Below are positions 25,628 through 35,040 of a DNA stretch of 64,000 nucleotides, piece after piece. Origin of the DNA: Bin5 sp965204705. Lineage in GTDB: Bacteria > Chloroflexota > Anaerolineae > Caldilineales > Caldilineaceae. The position numbers and the translations under genes were made by a program. Numbering within the stretch: position 1 is the first letter of the stretch; every line of letters begins with the position of its first letter. Under the pieces are notes generated by a model, which worked only from the letters and a program-made list of their open reading frames with translations, did not search any database and had not been told where the DNA came from. The DNA is taken from contig OZ242006.1 of assembly GCA_965204705.1 (NCBI GenBank), forward strand, positions 186,001 to 250,000, written 5' to 3'.

Positions 25628-25887
25628 TTCCAAGCCGCCTCGTCAATGGTCTCGAATTCCTCGAGCGCGGCCGCCATCTCATCCGCATCCGCCTGGGTCC
25701 AACTCCCTATCAGCCGGTCAAATGAATCACCTACGGTATCCCCCCGGCCCGGACCTTCCGCCAGTCCGGCTCCTCTCCGCAGCAGCCTGAGCGCGGCCTG
25801 GTTCAGAGAGAGTCCCTCTCGCTTTGCCAGGCGGCGCAGGTAGGCGCTCAACTCGTCGTCAAATCCTCTGACCGTGATCTGGTTCAA
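25624..25887 (-). CDS. VapB/FitA-like antitoxin
   Basis: This 87-residue protein begins with a ribbon-helix-helix motif (NQITVRGFDDELSAYLRRLA) typical of FitA/VapB antitoxins, followed by an acidic, tryptophan-containing tail that would clamp the toxin. The start is TTG 25887, preceded by GAGGAGG nine bases upstream. It is transcribed first and its stop overlaps the toxin start. It should repress its own operon as a dimer. Confidence 0.84.
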   Translation of the reverse strand: MNQITVRGFDDELSAYLRRLAKREGLSLNQAALRLLRRGAGLAEGPGRGDTVGDSFDRLIGSWTQADADEMAAALEEFETIDEAAWK

Positions 25888-26358
25888 GTGCGTAACCTCC
25901 TCTGATTCAAAACTGGATCTTTTTGCATCATTCTATGCTTCATCCCCCCACCCAGGCAAGCCTGACACATGTCCGCTCGACCTGGGCTCGTTGCCGTCTG
26001 TCTGATCAGTGTCTCTCCCTTGCGTTGTTCTCCGCGCCCCTCGGTGGACCAGAGAAAGGTTTTCTTCACGACCTTCCCACTATGTCAACCGAACCACTGG
26101 TATGCCAGCTAAAGCACAGCAGTGGAGGGGCCAGCTTTGCCACACTTTACGCGAACGAATCCAGCGGCCCATCAAATTCTACTGCGCCGCACCCGTCCCG
26201 CTCTCGAACTGGGGATCGACCAGGGTCACGTCAAGAACGGCCGGCGCTGCGTCGATGTCAGTGGCTCCAATCTGTTGGGCGCAGTTCATAGTTGGGGTGG
26301 AGGTGGTCAGGTGGGGGATTCATGACAAGGGTGGCTGAATCTGTTTGCCGGCCATTTG
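25888..26358. other. intergenic stretch without recognised gene
   Basis: Roughly 470 bases with only short frames lacking motifs or ribosome sites. It may contain decayed coding sequence around 26080-26290, but nothing that can be named. It leads directly into the dispersed repeat at 26359. Confidence 0.4.
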
Positions 26359-26655
26359 TTGGGGAGTACTGGGCAGGCACAAGGCCTGCCCCTACAGTGG
26401 TGGCGCGGGGTTGGAACACCGGTCGCTGGCCAAACAGTTCCAACTGTCCACGACGGGCGGGCATGCGAAGGGGGGCGTTGCGGGGGGAATCCCCCCGCAC
26501 AAGGGAGGGCCGAAGGCCCGACCGCACAGAACTGCAGTGGTCAGTGATCAGTGGCGAGTGGTCAGTGGGGACGGCGCTTGCGCTGATCGGGGAGGCGAAT
26601 TGGCTTTAGCGCAGTCGTTACCAGAGGTGGATGAAAGCTCACCCCCATTATGGAC
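26359..26655 (+). repeat. dispersed intergenic repeat, copy A
   Basis: About 300 bases closely matching 49962-50290. Shared parts are GGGCAGGCACAAGGCCTGCC, the perfect hairpin GCGGGGGGAATCCCCCCGC, a GGGCCGAAGGCCC stem, short tandem CAGTGGT/CAGTGAT units, and a common 3' part from GAATTGGCTT to CACCCCC. No coding capacity is evident. It lies upstream of a gene, as does copy B. Confidence 0.8.
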
Positions 26656-26744
26656 TGCGCCCGATCCTTTTCCTGCATTTACACAGCGCCGGATCACGGT
26701 TACAATGGAATCGCAACTGACCGGCACACGCGGAAACCCATCCC

Positions 26745-27491
26745 TTGGGAAGAGAGACAGGATTGATCGAGGAAAAGAGTGTAAAAGCAGAGGAGCCTGA
26801 GGCGGCGCAAGAGGAAGGGGAAAGCCAGGCCGACGACGAAGGCGAAGAGGAAAAATCCCCGCGGCCTACCTATCTCTTCCTGATTCGCCACGGTGAAAAC
26901 GAATGGACCGAACGGGGCGCGCTGGCAGGCCGGACACCCTCCGTTCCTCTGAACGATAAGGGGAAGGAGCAGGCCCAACAGGTTGCCGAGCGGCTCAAGG
27001 AACAGCCCATCACCGCCGTTTACTCCAGCCCGCTCCTGCGCTGCCTGGAGACGGCCGAGCCCCTGGCCGCGGCGCTGAACCTGTCCGTGTCGGTCGAGCC
27101 GGGCATCCTGGAGGTCGATTACGGCGAATGGCGCGGGGGCGAACTGAAGGAGCTGGGCAAACGGCCGGAATGGCGGCTGGTGCAGATCTACCCGGGCGGC
27201 TTCCGTTTTCCCGGGGGCGAGACGCTGCGTGAGGTGCAGAACCGTGTCATCACAACCCTGGAGCGCATCCGCACGGAGCACGCCGGCGAGGTCATCGCCG
27301 TCTACGCCCATGGCGATGTCCTGCGCACGAGCATGGCCTACTATCTGGGCATGCCGCTTGATCTTTTCCAGCGTATCCAGATCAGCACGGCATCGATCAG
27401 CCTCGTCGCCTTCCATCGTTTTGGACCAAGCATCCTGGCCATGAATGACAGCGGCGGTTTCCCTGTGATAAAGTTAGAAAAAGAAAACTGA
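26745..27491 (+). CDS. histidine phosphatase (MSMEG_4193-type)
   Basis: This protein of up to 248 residues belongs to the phosphoglycerate-mutase-like histidine phosphatase superfamily. The catalytic LIRHGENEWT motif follows an acidic N-terminal extension of about 45 residues, and the second histidine lies in VYAHGDVLR. The start is uncertain: TTG 26745 or TTG 26763. It leads the trio phosphatase, DUF3090, SCO1664, an arrangement conserved in Actinobacteria and Chloroflexi. Substrate unknown; a role in small phosphorylated metabolites is likely. Confidence 0.85.
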   Translation: MGRETGLIEEKSVKAEEPEAAQEEGESQADDEGEEEKSPRPTYLFLIRHGENEWTERGALAGRTPSVPLNDKGKEQAQQVAERLKEQPITAVYSSPLLRCLETAEPLAAALNLSVSVEPGILEVDYGEWRGGELKELGKRPEWRLVQIYPGGFRFPGGETLREVQNRVITTLERIRTEHAGEVIAVYAHGDVLRTSMAYYLGMPLDLFQRIQISTASISLVAFHRFGPSILAMNDSGGFPVIKLEKEN

Positions 27492-27560
27492 ATTCAATTT
27501 GCCGGCACTTGCCCTACTCGCCGGCTACCGCAGGTGTCACTGATCACCTGCCAGAGGCAT

Positions 27561-28163
27561 ATGGAATCACAGTTTACCTTCGACTTCAATCCAGTTAGCG
27601 CAATCGTCGCCGATGCGGTCGGGCGCCCCGGTCAGCGTACCTTTTTCCTGCAGGCCCGCCAGGACGCCGATATGGCCACCCTGATCATGGAGAAAGAGCA
27701 GGTGGCCGCTCTCGCAACCTCGATTCTGCAACTGTTGGAGGAGCTGGAAAAGGAACGCGCCGACCTGCCAGCCGTCGAGGAAGAGACCGACGTGCCCAGT
27801 CTGCGCGAACCGCTGGAACCGGCCTTCCGCGTCGGACAACTCGGGCTGGGTTACGATGAACGGCAGGACCTGATGGTACTGATCGCACAGGCCATACCGG
27901 ATGCCGACCAGGAAGAGGAGGACCCGGATGACGGTCCACCCGGTCCGCCCGGTCCACCCAGCCCCGAAACGGTCGAAGACGGGATCGACGACCAGAAGGC
28001 GCGATTCTATGCCACGCGGGCACAGATGCGCTCCTTGAGCGAACATGCCCTGCAGGTCGTGGCCTCCGGCCGGCCGGAGTGCCCCCTGTGCGGTCGCCTC
28101 ATCGAGCCGGACGGTCACTTCTGCCCGCGCACGAACGGCCACGCATTTCCGCTGTCTATTTGA
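27561..28163 (+). CDS. DUF3090 family protein
   Basis: This 200-residue protein starts at ATG 27561 (MESQFTFDFNPVSAIVAD), after an AGAGG ribosome site; an in-frame GTG 27 bases earlier is less likely. The family signature includes FFLQARQDADMATLIMEKEQ. A proline/glycine-rich linker follows an acidic run, and the C-terminus ends in a zinc-ribbon-like CPLCGRLIEPDGHFC. It sits between the histidine phosphatase and the SCO1664-type gene, as in other genomes, implying a shared pathway. The pathway itself is uncharacterised to my knowledge. Confidence 0.85.
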   Translation: MESQFTFDFNPVSAIVADAVGRPGQRTFFLQARQDADMATLIMEKEQVAALATSILQLLEELEKERADLPAVEEETDVPSLREPLEPAFRVGQLGLGYDERQDLMVLIAQAIPDADQEEEDPDDGPPGPPGPPSPETVEDGIDDQKARFYATRAQMRSLSEHALQVVASGRPECPLCGRLIEPDGHFCPRTNGHAFPLSI

Positions 28164-28291
28164 TTTGCACTGTGTAATCTGCACTGTACTTTCCGCTGTA
28201 ACTTGCAGGGCAACTTTGCCGCACGCCCCGTCGCGACGCGTGGGGCGCCACCGCCAACTGTTCCATCAGCAGCATCCGGCTTGCCGCGATC

Positions 28292-29176
28292 ATGGACAAC
28301 CTCGAACAACCGGTGCGCAGCGAAGTCGACGGCCGCGTCGTGGATGAAGATGGGCGCGGCGGTCCGGCCGCGACAGCGGACTGCGCGATATTAAGCGCGC
28401 TGGCAGAGGGCAGAATCGAAGAGAAAGGACTGCTGCCGTACAGCTCCAACTACGCCTTTCTGGCAACCGTCCATCACCACCAGCACGAAATTCCGGCCGT
28501 ATATAAACCGCGCCGCGGCGAAAATCCGCTTTGGGATTTCCCGGCGGGCACCCTCTGCCAGCGGGAGACCGCCGCCTTTATCGTCAGCGAAGCGCTGGGT
28601 TGGCGTCTCGTGCCGCCCACCGTCCTGCGCGACGGGCCGCGCGGGCCGGGCAGCATCCAGTTTTTCATCGAGTGTGATCCGGACATACACTACTTCAATA
28701 TGCGCGAGGACGCCCGCTATGCCCCTGCCTTGCGCCGCCTCACACTGTTCGACTATCTCATCAACAATGCCGACCGCAAGGCCGGCCACTGTCTGTATGA
28801 AACGGCGAGAAAAGAGCGAAGAGAAGAGAGGAAAGAGAGAACGGCATACTCGCCTCTCACTCCTCTTTCCTCACTCCTCGCTTCTCGCCCCGCGCATATG
28901 TGGGCCATCGACCACGGCATCTGCTTTCATCATCAGTATAAGCTGCGTACCGTTATCTGGGAGTTTGCCGGAGAATCCATCGAGGATGAGCTGCTCGCCG
29001 ACCTGGCGTCGCTTCAGCGTCTGATCGACACCGATCCGGTGCGCAGCACGCTGGGCCTGCTTCTCAGCGCTCCTGAACTGGATGCCCTGCGCCGCCGCAT
29101 CCGCGAACTGCTCACTTCCCGCCAGTATCCATCGCCGCCCATACACCAGCGGAACTATCCCTGGCCGCCCATATAG
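28292..29176 (+). CDS. SCO1664-family protein with in-frame hairpin insertion
   Basis: This 294-residue protein belongs to the SCO1664-type family, distantly like PI3/4-kinase or HipA-type folds: VYKPRRGENPLWDFP (nucleotide-lysine region), LCQRETAAFIVSEALGW and WAIDHGICFH (catalytic-loop-like). Between the conserved DRKAGHCLYE and WAIDHGICFH regions a low-complexity insertion of about 30 residues (near 171-200) is encoded by an imperfect inverted repeat and keeps the frame. It is the third gene of the trio. Activity is unproven, and whether the insertion is tolerated is unknown. Confidence 0.82.
   Translation: MDNLEQPVRSEVDGRVVDEDGRGGPAATADCAILSALAEGRIEEKGLLPYSSNYAFLATVHHHQHEIPAVYKPRRGENPLWDFPAGTLCQRETAAFIVSEALGWRLVPPTVLRDGPRGPGSIQFFIECDPDIHYFNMREDARYAPALRRLTLFDYLINNADRKAGHCLYETARKERREERKERTAYSPLTPLSSLLASRPAHMWAIDHGICFHHQYKLRTVIWEFAGESIEDELLADLASLQRLIDTDPVRSTLGLLLSAPELDALRRRIRELLTSRQYPSPPIHQRNYPWPPI
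28804..28889. repeat. palindromic low-complexity insertion inside a gene
   Basis: Purine-rich left part (GGCGAGAAAAGAGCGAAGAG and onward) is matched in reverse by a pyrimidine-rich right part ending TTCTCGCC. The 8-bp outer arms are perfect and the inner arms imperfect. It resembles the GAG-rich junk repeats found between genes of such genomes, but lies within the SCO1664-type coding frame. Confidence 0.75.
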
Positions 29177-29260
29177 CGGCAGCGGCCGGTTACCCATTGC
29201 CAGTGGCCGGCGAAGCCCACGAGCCACTGACCATTGACCAGCGGTCACTGGATACAAATT

Positions 29261-31873
29261 ATGAAAGCCGTAGTCATGGCCGGCGGAGAAGGCTCCCGCT
29301 TGCGTCCCCTGACGATTGGGCGTCCCAAGCCGATGGTCCCCCTTGTCGACAAACCGGTCCTCGGCCATATTCTTGAGCTGCTCAAATATCACGGCATTAC
29401 CGAGGTCGTCATCACGCTCCAGTATCTGCCCTCCGTGATCCAGGACTTCTACGGTGACGGCAGCGCCCTCGGTCTCAATATCACCTATGTTGTCGAGGAG
29501 ATGCCTCTGGGCACCGCCGGCGGAGTCAAGAACGCCGCCGCCCATCTCGACGACACCTTTCTCGTTGTCAGCGGCGACGCCCTGACCGACTTCAACCTCC
29601 AGGCCGCCGTCCAGCACCACCTGACCGCCGGCGCCCTCGCCACGCTCGCCGTCTATCCCGTCCCCAACCCTCTCGAATACGGCGCAGTCGTCAGCGACAA
29701 AAACGGCCGCATCACCCAGTTTCTCGAGAAACCGGACTGGCGCACCGTCCGTTCAGACCGGGTGAACACCGGCATCTATGTGCTCGAACCGGCCGTCCTG
29801 GACTATATCCCCGACGATGCCGCCTATGATTTTTCCACCGAGCTTTTCCCCGATCTCCTGCAACGGGGGGAGCCGCTGCAGGCCTACGTGGCCGAGGGCT
29901 ACTGGTGTGACGTCGGCACGATCAACGAGTACATGCGCGCCAGCGCCGACCTCATCAGCGGCAAGGTGTGGCTGCCCCAGCCGCTAGGCGAAACGGTGGC
30001 GGACGGGGCAGCCACACCCCCCAATCCTGCGGCGGATGGTGGAGGCGCTGCGCCCCTGCTCGAGGGCGCACGCCCGCGCGGCGACCTGATCCTGGGGGCT
30101 GATGTGGAGATCGCCGCCGACGCACGCATTGTCGGGCCGGTCTATCTTGGCAACGCTGTCAAAGTCAAGGAGGGGGCGACGATCCAGGGGCCGTGTGTGG
30201 TCCGCGACTACACGATCGTGGACCGCTACAGCCGCCTGGAGAACTGCGTAGTCTGGCGCAACACCTACATAGGGGAGACCTGCGAGCTATTGGGGGCGAT
30301 CGTGTGCCGCCAGTGCAGTCTCAAAAGCGGTACGATCGCCTATGAGGACGTCGTCATCGGCGACAACTGTGTGCTGGACGAGAACTGCGTTGTACATCCC
30401 GACGTGAAGCTGTGGCCGAACAAGCGCATTGAGCCGGGCGCGGTGGTGCGGGAGAGCATAATCTGGGGCAGCCGCGGCCGCCGCTCACTCTTCGGCAGGG
30501 CGGGCGTCAACGGTGTTGTCAATGTTGATATTACGCCCGAATTCGCCGCCAAGCTCGGCAGCAGTCTTGGCGCCAACCTCCCGCGCGGCAGCTACGTCGT
30601 CACCAACCGGGACTCACACCGCAGCTCCAGCATGCTGATACGCGCCCTGATGAGCGGCCTGTCCAGCGCCGGTGTCGACGTCTGGGATCTCGGCGAAGTG
30701 CCCGTACCCGTGGCGCGTCATTTCGTCCGCAATCATCCCTCTGCCGCGGCCGGCGTGCACGTCCGCCTCAGCCCTCTCGACCAGCGTGTCGTCGACATCC
30801 GATTCATGAACAACCAGGGCCTTGATCAGAGCCGGGCTTCCGAACGCTCCGTCGAGCGCAGCTTCTCTCGAGAAGACTTCCGCCGCGCCTTTCTCGACGA
30901 GGTCGGGCAGATCGATGATCCTGCCGACCCCATGGAGGGCTATATCGAGAGCTTTCTCGCCTGTGTCGACCAGGCGCGCATCGGCGCCGCCGGCCCCCAG
31001 GCCCAGCCTCAGATCGTGGTCGACACCTCCCACGGCCTCTGCGGCGATACATTGTCGACCATTCTCAACCTCCTCGAAGTCGACTATCTGCCTTTGAATG
31101 GACCAAGGTTGGGCGCGTTACGCGATGACGGCAGACCGTCCGTTTCCGATCAGTTCCGCCATCAGCTCCAGCATATGGCCAAGATCATGGGCGTGCTCAG
31201 CGCCGGTGTCGGCGTAAAACTCGACGTGGACGGCGAACGGGTCTTTCTTATCGATGAGAAAGGGGTCGTGCTGGACGATCTGACAGCCGCGCTGTTGCTG
31301 TTGGAGCTGGCCATGTACGCCAATCCCGGCGGCAGGGTCGCACTGCCGGCGGTGTTGCCGCGTGCCTTCGAGACGGTCGTGAACCGGTACGGCGGTCAGA
31401 TCGTTTCCACTCAGAACGATCTGCGAGACCTGATGCGGGCGGCGGACGAGGATGTGCTGTTCGCCACCGATGGGGCGGGCCACTTCATCTTTCCCGATCT
31501 GCAGCCGGTTCCTGACGGGCTGCTGGCGACCGTGCGGCTGCTCGAATACCTTGGCCTGCGCCAGTCAGCGGTCAGTGAGATCGTGGCCGACCTGCCGCCT
31601 TTCTTTATGGCGCACCACCGGGTCGATTGCCCGTGGGAAGCAAAGGGAACGGTCATGCGCCTGCTGAATCAGAGCTATCAGGGGGATGGCGTCGTCACGA
31701 TCGATGGCCTGAAGATCCACTTCGGGGCCGAGGAGTGGGTCCACATCGGCCCCAACCCCGAACAGCCTCTCTTCGAAATACGGGCCGAAGCCGCCGACTC
31801 CGAACGGGCCACCGCCCTCGTCAAGGAGCACGGTGATCAGGTCCTGCAATGGATTGTGGCCAGTGACATCTGA
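29261..31873 (+). CDS. mannose-1-phosphate guanylyltransferase with degenerate phosphomannomutase domain
   Basis: This 870-residue protein starts at ATG 29261 (MKAVVMAGGEGSRLRPLT). Residues 1-235 are a sugar-1-phosphate nucleotidyltransferase with the GGEGSRLRP loop. A left-handed beta-helix (hexapeptide) region follows to about 375. The rest is phosphohexomutase-like. In that part the usual TASHNP phosphoserine loop is replaced by HVRLSPLDQR, and the metal loop reads LDVDGER rather than DGDGDR, so mutase activity is doubtful. Long fused enzymes of this type occur in several bacterial phyla. Likely role: GDP-mannose supply for cell-surface glycans. Confidence 0.88.
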   Translation: MKAVVMAGGEGSRLRPLTIGRPKPMVPLVDKPVLGHILELLKYHGITEVVITLQYLPSVIQDFYGDGSALGLNITYVVEEMPLGTAGGVKNAAAHLDDTFLVVSGDALTDFNLQAAVQHHLTAGALATLAVYPVPNPLEYGAVVSDKNGRITQFLEKPDWRTVRSDRVNTGIYVLEPAVLDYIPDDAAYDFSTELFPDLLQRGEPLQAYVAEGYWCDVGTINEYMRASADLISGKVWLPQPLGETVADGAATPPNPAADGGGAAPLLEGARPRGDLILGADVEIAADARIVGPVYLGNAVKVKEGATIQGPCVVRDYTIVDRYSRLENCVVWRNTYIGETCELLGAIVCRQCSLKSGTIAYEDVVIGDNCVLDENCVVHPDVKLWPNKRIEPGAVVRESIIWGSRGRRSLFGRAGVNGVVNVDITPEFAAKLGSSLGANLPRGSYVVTNRDSHRSSSMLIRALMSGLSSAGVDVWDLGEVPVPVARHFVRNHPSAAAGVHVRLSPLDQRVVDIRFMNNQGLDQSRASERSVERSFSREDFRRAFLDEVGQIDDPADPMEGYIESFLACVDQARIGAAGPQAQPQIVVDTSHGLCGDTLSTILNLLEVDYLPLNGPRLGALRDDGRPSVSDQFRHQLQHMAKIMGVLSAGVGVKLDVDGERVFLIDEKGVVLDDLTAALLLLELAMYANPGGRVALPAVLPRAFETVVNRYGGQIVSTQNDLRDLMRAADEDVLFATDGAGHFIFPDLQPVPDGLLATVRLLEYLGLRQSAVSEIVADLPPFFMAHHRVDCPWEAKGTVMRLLNQSYQGDGVVTIDGLKIHFGAEEWVHIGPNPEQPLFEIRAEAADSERATALVKEHGDQVLQWIVASDI

Positions 31874-31929
31874 AACGCCGACATCTGATACACCGGCGCC
31901 GACCGCAGAGGAAGCGGGAGGCTCGTCCC

Positions 31930-34812
31930 CTATTCGTCCTGCCTCAGTCCCGGGATGAACGCGTTATACACATAGCTGTCGGCGCGTGCACCACTGTTGG
32001 GTGCACTGCTGCCGGGTGTGCTGCCGCTGAGGGGACCGTCCCTGGGTGCGCGGTCACTGGGTGCACTGCCGCTGAGCGGACCGTCGCTGGATGCACTGCT
32101 TTCGGACGAACTGCCGCTGCTGCCGCTGCGTACCCAAACGCGCAGCCGCTGGCTGCTCGAATAGTTGCCGGCATTGTCCTTTGCCCAGTAGCGGACATTG
32201 TGAACGCCGTCCTCCGAGATGGTGAACGGTTCACTGTACAGCACGACCGGCCCGTCGTTGAGGACATAGGCGACACCCCAGACGCCGCTGGTGGCGTCTT
32301 CGGCGGCGATGGTGACCTGGACAGTGCCGCTGAACAGCCCGCGCGCGCTGACAGAGGGCGTGGCGGAAGAGTCCTGCTGTTCGGTAGAGCTGTCGCCGCC
32401 CCCTTCCCCTTCGTTGGTGGTGTCGGATGTCAGCTGCACGGCCTGGGCCTCAACGGTCGGCGCGGTCCGGTCGATGCGCAGCTGGCCGGCATCGCTTTCC
32501 CCCTGCAACCCGGACCGGTCTTTGGCCCGAAAGCGCACCGTGTAGGCGCCGTCGGCGAGGTCGGTCAGGGAGGCTGACAGCTTCTGCGCGGTCAGGGGGT
32601 CGTTGGGCAGGCTGAAGACGGCCGACTTCTCCTCATCGCCCAGCAGCAACCGTCCGCTGGTGGAATCCAACCCGCTGTTAAAGTCCTGCACAGGGACTGA
32701 AATCAGGACAGGCAGCCGCGTCCACCAGCCCTGCACGTGCTCCAAATCGCCGAACACCGGCGGCTGTTCGCTGCCAAATTCGATCTGCTTGGTGACGACC
32801 GGGCTGGCATTTCTGGCGGCATCGAACGCGATCGCGGAAACCGTTGATACGCCGCTATTGGGAAGCGGCCAGTCGATTCTTGTCTTTGTCGATATGTTTT
32901 TCAGCTGCCACAGCTGTACCCGGTCCAGCGCCAGGTCGACATCGCCGAACCACTTCACGCGGAACTCGATCCCTTCAATCGGGTTGAAAGGATGAAAATC
33001 GACCGGGATCTCGACGTATTCGTCCGCGTCCGTGAAATCGCTCGCCCAGATGTCGCGTAACCCCAAGATCACAGTTCCGCCCTTGTCGGTCACATCCAGA
33101 TGGGCGATGGGCTGGTCCGGCAGCACGTTGTCGTCATCGTCGTCGTCAGGTTCACCGCGACGCAGCCGGAAGAGGACGCGATAGGTGGCGCCGTGGGGGA
33201 TGTCGGTCGCGTAGGGGCCGTACCACCAGCCCAGCTCATGGTCATCGGCGCGCGCTTCCCTGGCGCGATTGCCATCGGCCGCGGCATCGTCGACAACCTC
33301 CCCGGTGGTGCTGTAGAGGTCTTCCCCCTGCCAGATCCAGTTGTTGCTGAGGCCGATCAGCGCGTCCTTTTCCGGGGTGGCGAGCGTGAGCGTGGCCCGC
33401 TGCACCTCCACCGCTGAAGGCGCTTCGAATGTCGGCGCGGAGGGTGCGTCCCAGTCTACCTGCAGCGCTTTCTGCTCCTGCAACGCGTTGCTGAGCGTCA
33501 GGGAAGCGGTGATCGTGCTGCCGCTCGTGATATCGGCGCTGCGCAGCCAGACACCGCGGATGGGCAGAGAGTCCGGGCCCGGGTCGAGGTTGACCGTGCC
33601 CGACAAAGGCTGCGCGGGCACGAGCGCGTCCCAGCGCAGACCGCCGGCCGGGAAGTAGCCTTTCAGGGACAGGCCGATCAGTCCACCGATGGCCTGCGTC
33701 GGCTGGCTGGCATTCTGCAAGGTGACGTCTGTGTAGTAGTGACCGAGAATCTGCCGATAGGTCTGGCCGGCAGTGCCCCGCCGGGCAGCGCCCCACTGGC
33801 TGAGCCCGTAGCCGTGCCCCCAGAGAACTTCACCGAGGCCGGTCTCGTCCGGCACCGCCTGCAGATAGGGTACCGCCGGGTTGGTGAGGGTCGGGTGGCT
33901 GTTCTTGGCGCTGTACATGGCGATAATCGGCGCGCTCGCGCTGTCGCCCGAGTATGCCAGGTACTGGCCGGCCGTCCTGCTGACCGCCGCGTCCGTGGAA
34001 GAGAAGCGGTTGTTGCACATCATCTGGAAATTGGCCCAGTCGGTCACGTCATAGTAGCGCCGGTTGCGCCGGATCTGGTACCAGGCGTAGGTGCGGGTGG
34101 CGATGGCCTGGGCAGCCAACGCTTCCGGCGACCAGGAGATGGGGACCTCCGCGGGGACGGAACGGGCCACATACTCCTCGAACGGGATCACGTCCACCTG
34201 CCAGTCGGGAACGTTGCGGCAGTTGTTCTCCGGATGGTGGGCCACCCGGATCGTCGCCGGGTAGGTCAGCGACGCAGTATCCACCTCAGCCGCATCCAAA
34301 TCCGGTGGGTTGTCGTCCGGCTGCAGGTTGTCTTCGCGAATGATCGATCTGTTGGTGGGGTCGTAAAGGGCGGAGCGAATCCCGTTGGCCTCGAGCTGAT
34401 CGAAGCGCAGCCGGTTGCTGCGTCCTGTCTGCCAGCGCGGGTTGTGGCCGGGGATGCGTTCGCGCACGCGTCCGGTGGCGCGCTCGATCACATAGATTTC
34501 CGCCAGGCCGATCGTCTCCGTTCCCGTGGGCACGACCGTAATCGCCATCAGGGCGCCGTCGGGGCTGATGCGCGGTCGTCCGAAGTGGGAGCCGGCGCGT
34601 TCCAGCACAGCCTGCCCGTCTATGGACAGCGTCTGTAAGGTGGGGGACCCCGAGAGTCTTATATCACCCGGCAGCCTGCCATCATCAACGTTTTGGGGCG
34701 CGATCGTCAGCCACGGCGTCAACCGCGGGACGATTACGTCGAAGAATACACCTAACAGCGCTATGATGAGGCCGGCGACGAGGAGACGGCGTAAAGGAGA
34801 TCCTGACAGCAT
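31930..34812 (-). CDS. membrane-anchored SpoIID/LytB-domain protein
   Basis: This 960-residue protein has an N-terminal hydrophobic segment (LLVAGLIIALLGVFFDVIV), so it is anchored or secreted. The SpoIID/LytB core is around residues 190-380: VPAEVPISWSPEALAAQAIA, ATRTYAWY, and a later GYGLSQWGAARRG. SpoIID enzymes are lytic transglycosylases acting on denuded peptidoglycan; here the organism need not sporulate. The middle holds beta-rich repeats with bacterial Ig-like flavour (DRSGLQGESDAG), and the C-terminus is a long Ser/Gly/Pro-rich linker. It is transcribed towards the guanylyltransferase gene. Confidence 0.85.
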   Translation of the reverse strand: MLSGSPLRRLLVAGLIIALLGVFFDVIVPRLTPWLTIAPQNVDDGRLPGDIRLSGSPTLQTLSIDGQAVLERAGSHFGRPRISPDGALMAITVVPTGTETIGLAEIYVIERATGRVRERIPGHNPRWQTGRSNRLRFDQLEANGIRSALYDPTNRSIIREDNLQPDDNPPDLDAAEVDTASLTYPATIRVAHHPENNCRNVPDWQVDVIPFEEYVARSVPAEVPISWSPEALAAQAIATRTYAWYQIRRNRRYYDVTDWANFQMMCNNRFSSTDAAVSRTAGQYLAYSGDSASAPIIAMYSAKNSHPTLTNPAVPYLQAVPDETGLGEVLWGHGYGLSQWGAARRGTAGQTYRQILGHYYTDVTLQNASQPTQAIGGLIGLSLKGYFPAGGLRWDALVPAQPLSGTVNLDPGPDSLPIRGVWLRSADITSGSTITASLTLSNALQEQKALQVDWDAPSAPTFEAPSAVEVQRATLTLATPEKDALIGLSNNWIWQGEDLYSTTGEVVDDAAADGNRAREARADDHELGWWYGPYATDIPHGATYRVLFRLRRGEPDDDDDDNVLPDQPIAHLDVTDKGGTVILGLRDIWASDFTDADEYVEIPVDFHPFNPIEGIEFRVKWFGDVDLALDRVQLWQLKNISTKTRIDWPLPNSGVSTVSAIAFDAARNASPVVTKQIEFGSEQPPVFGDLEHVQGWWTRLPVLISVPVQDFNSGLDSTSGRLLLGDEEKSAVFSLPNDPLTAQKLSASLTDLADGAYTVRFRAKDRSGLQGESDAGQLRIDRTAPTVEAQAVQLTSDTTNEGEGGGDSSTEQQDSSATPSVSARGLFSGTVQVTIAAEDATSGVWGVAYVLNDGPVVLYSEPFTISEDGVHNVRYWAKDNAGNYSSSQRLRVWVRSGSSGSSSESSASSDGPLSGSAPSDRAPRDGPLSGSTPGSSAPNSGARADSYVYNAFIPGLRQDE

Positions 34813-35040
34813 GACTGCAGCGGCTGATGACTGTTCGTTGGTGTAAGAAACCGGTTGTTGGCGTCCGAAATTGCGTGCTTTCTACGAACAACTAACCTTT
34901 ATTGTAACAGGTACGCAATAATTCCTGCATTTGGCTTTGCGCAAAGTGGGGGGTACAATCGCAAACGTGAGGGTATCGATTCCTATGGGCCCCTCAATTT
35001 CGGGCCGCCGGACATCCCAGTCCCGTGACGGGCGGCGGAC

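Noticed and set aside
33739..34638. Plus-strand frame of 299 codons opposite the SpoIID gene
   Set aside because: Shadow of the SpoIID/LytB coding sequence; no ribosome site or domain.
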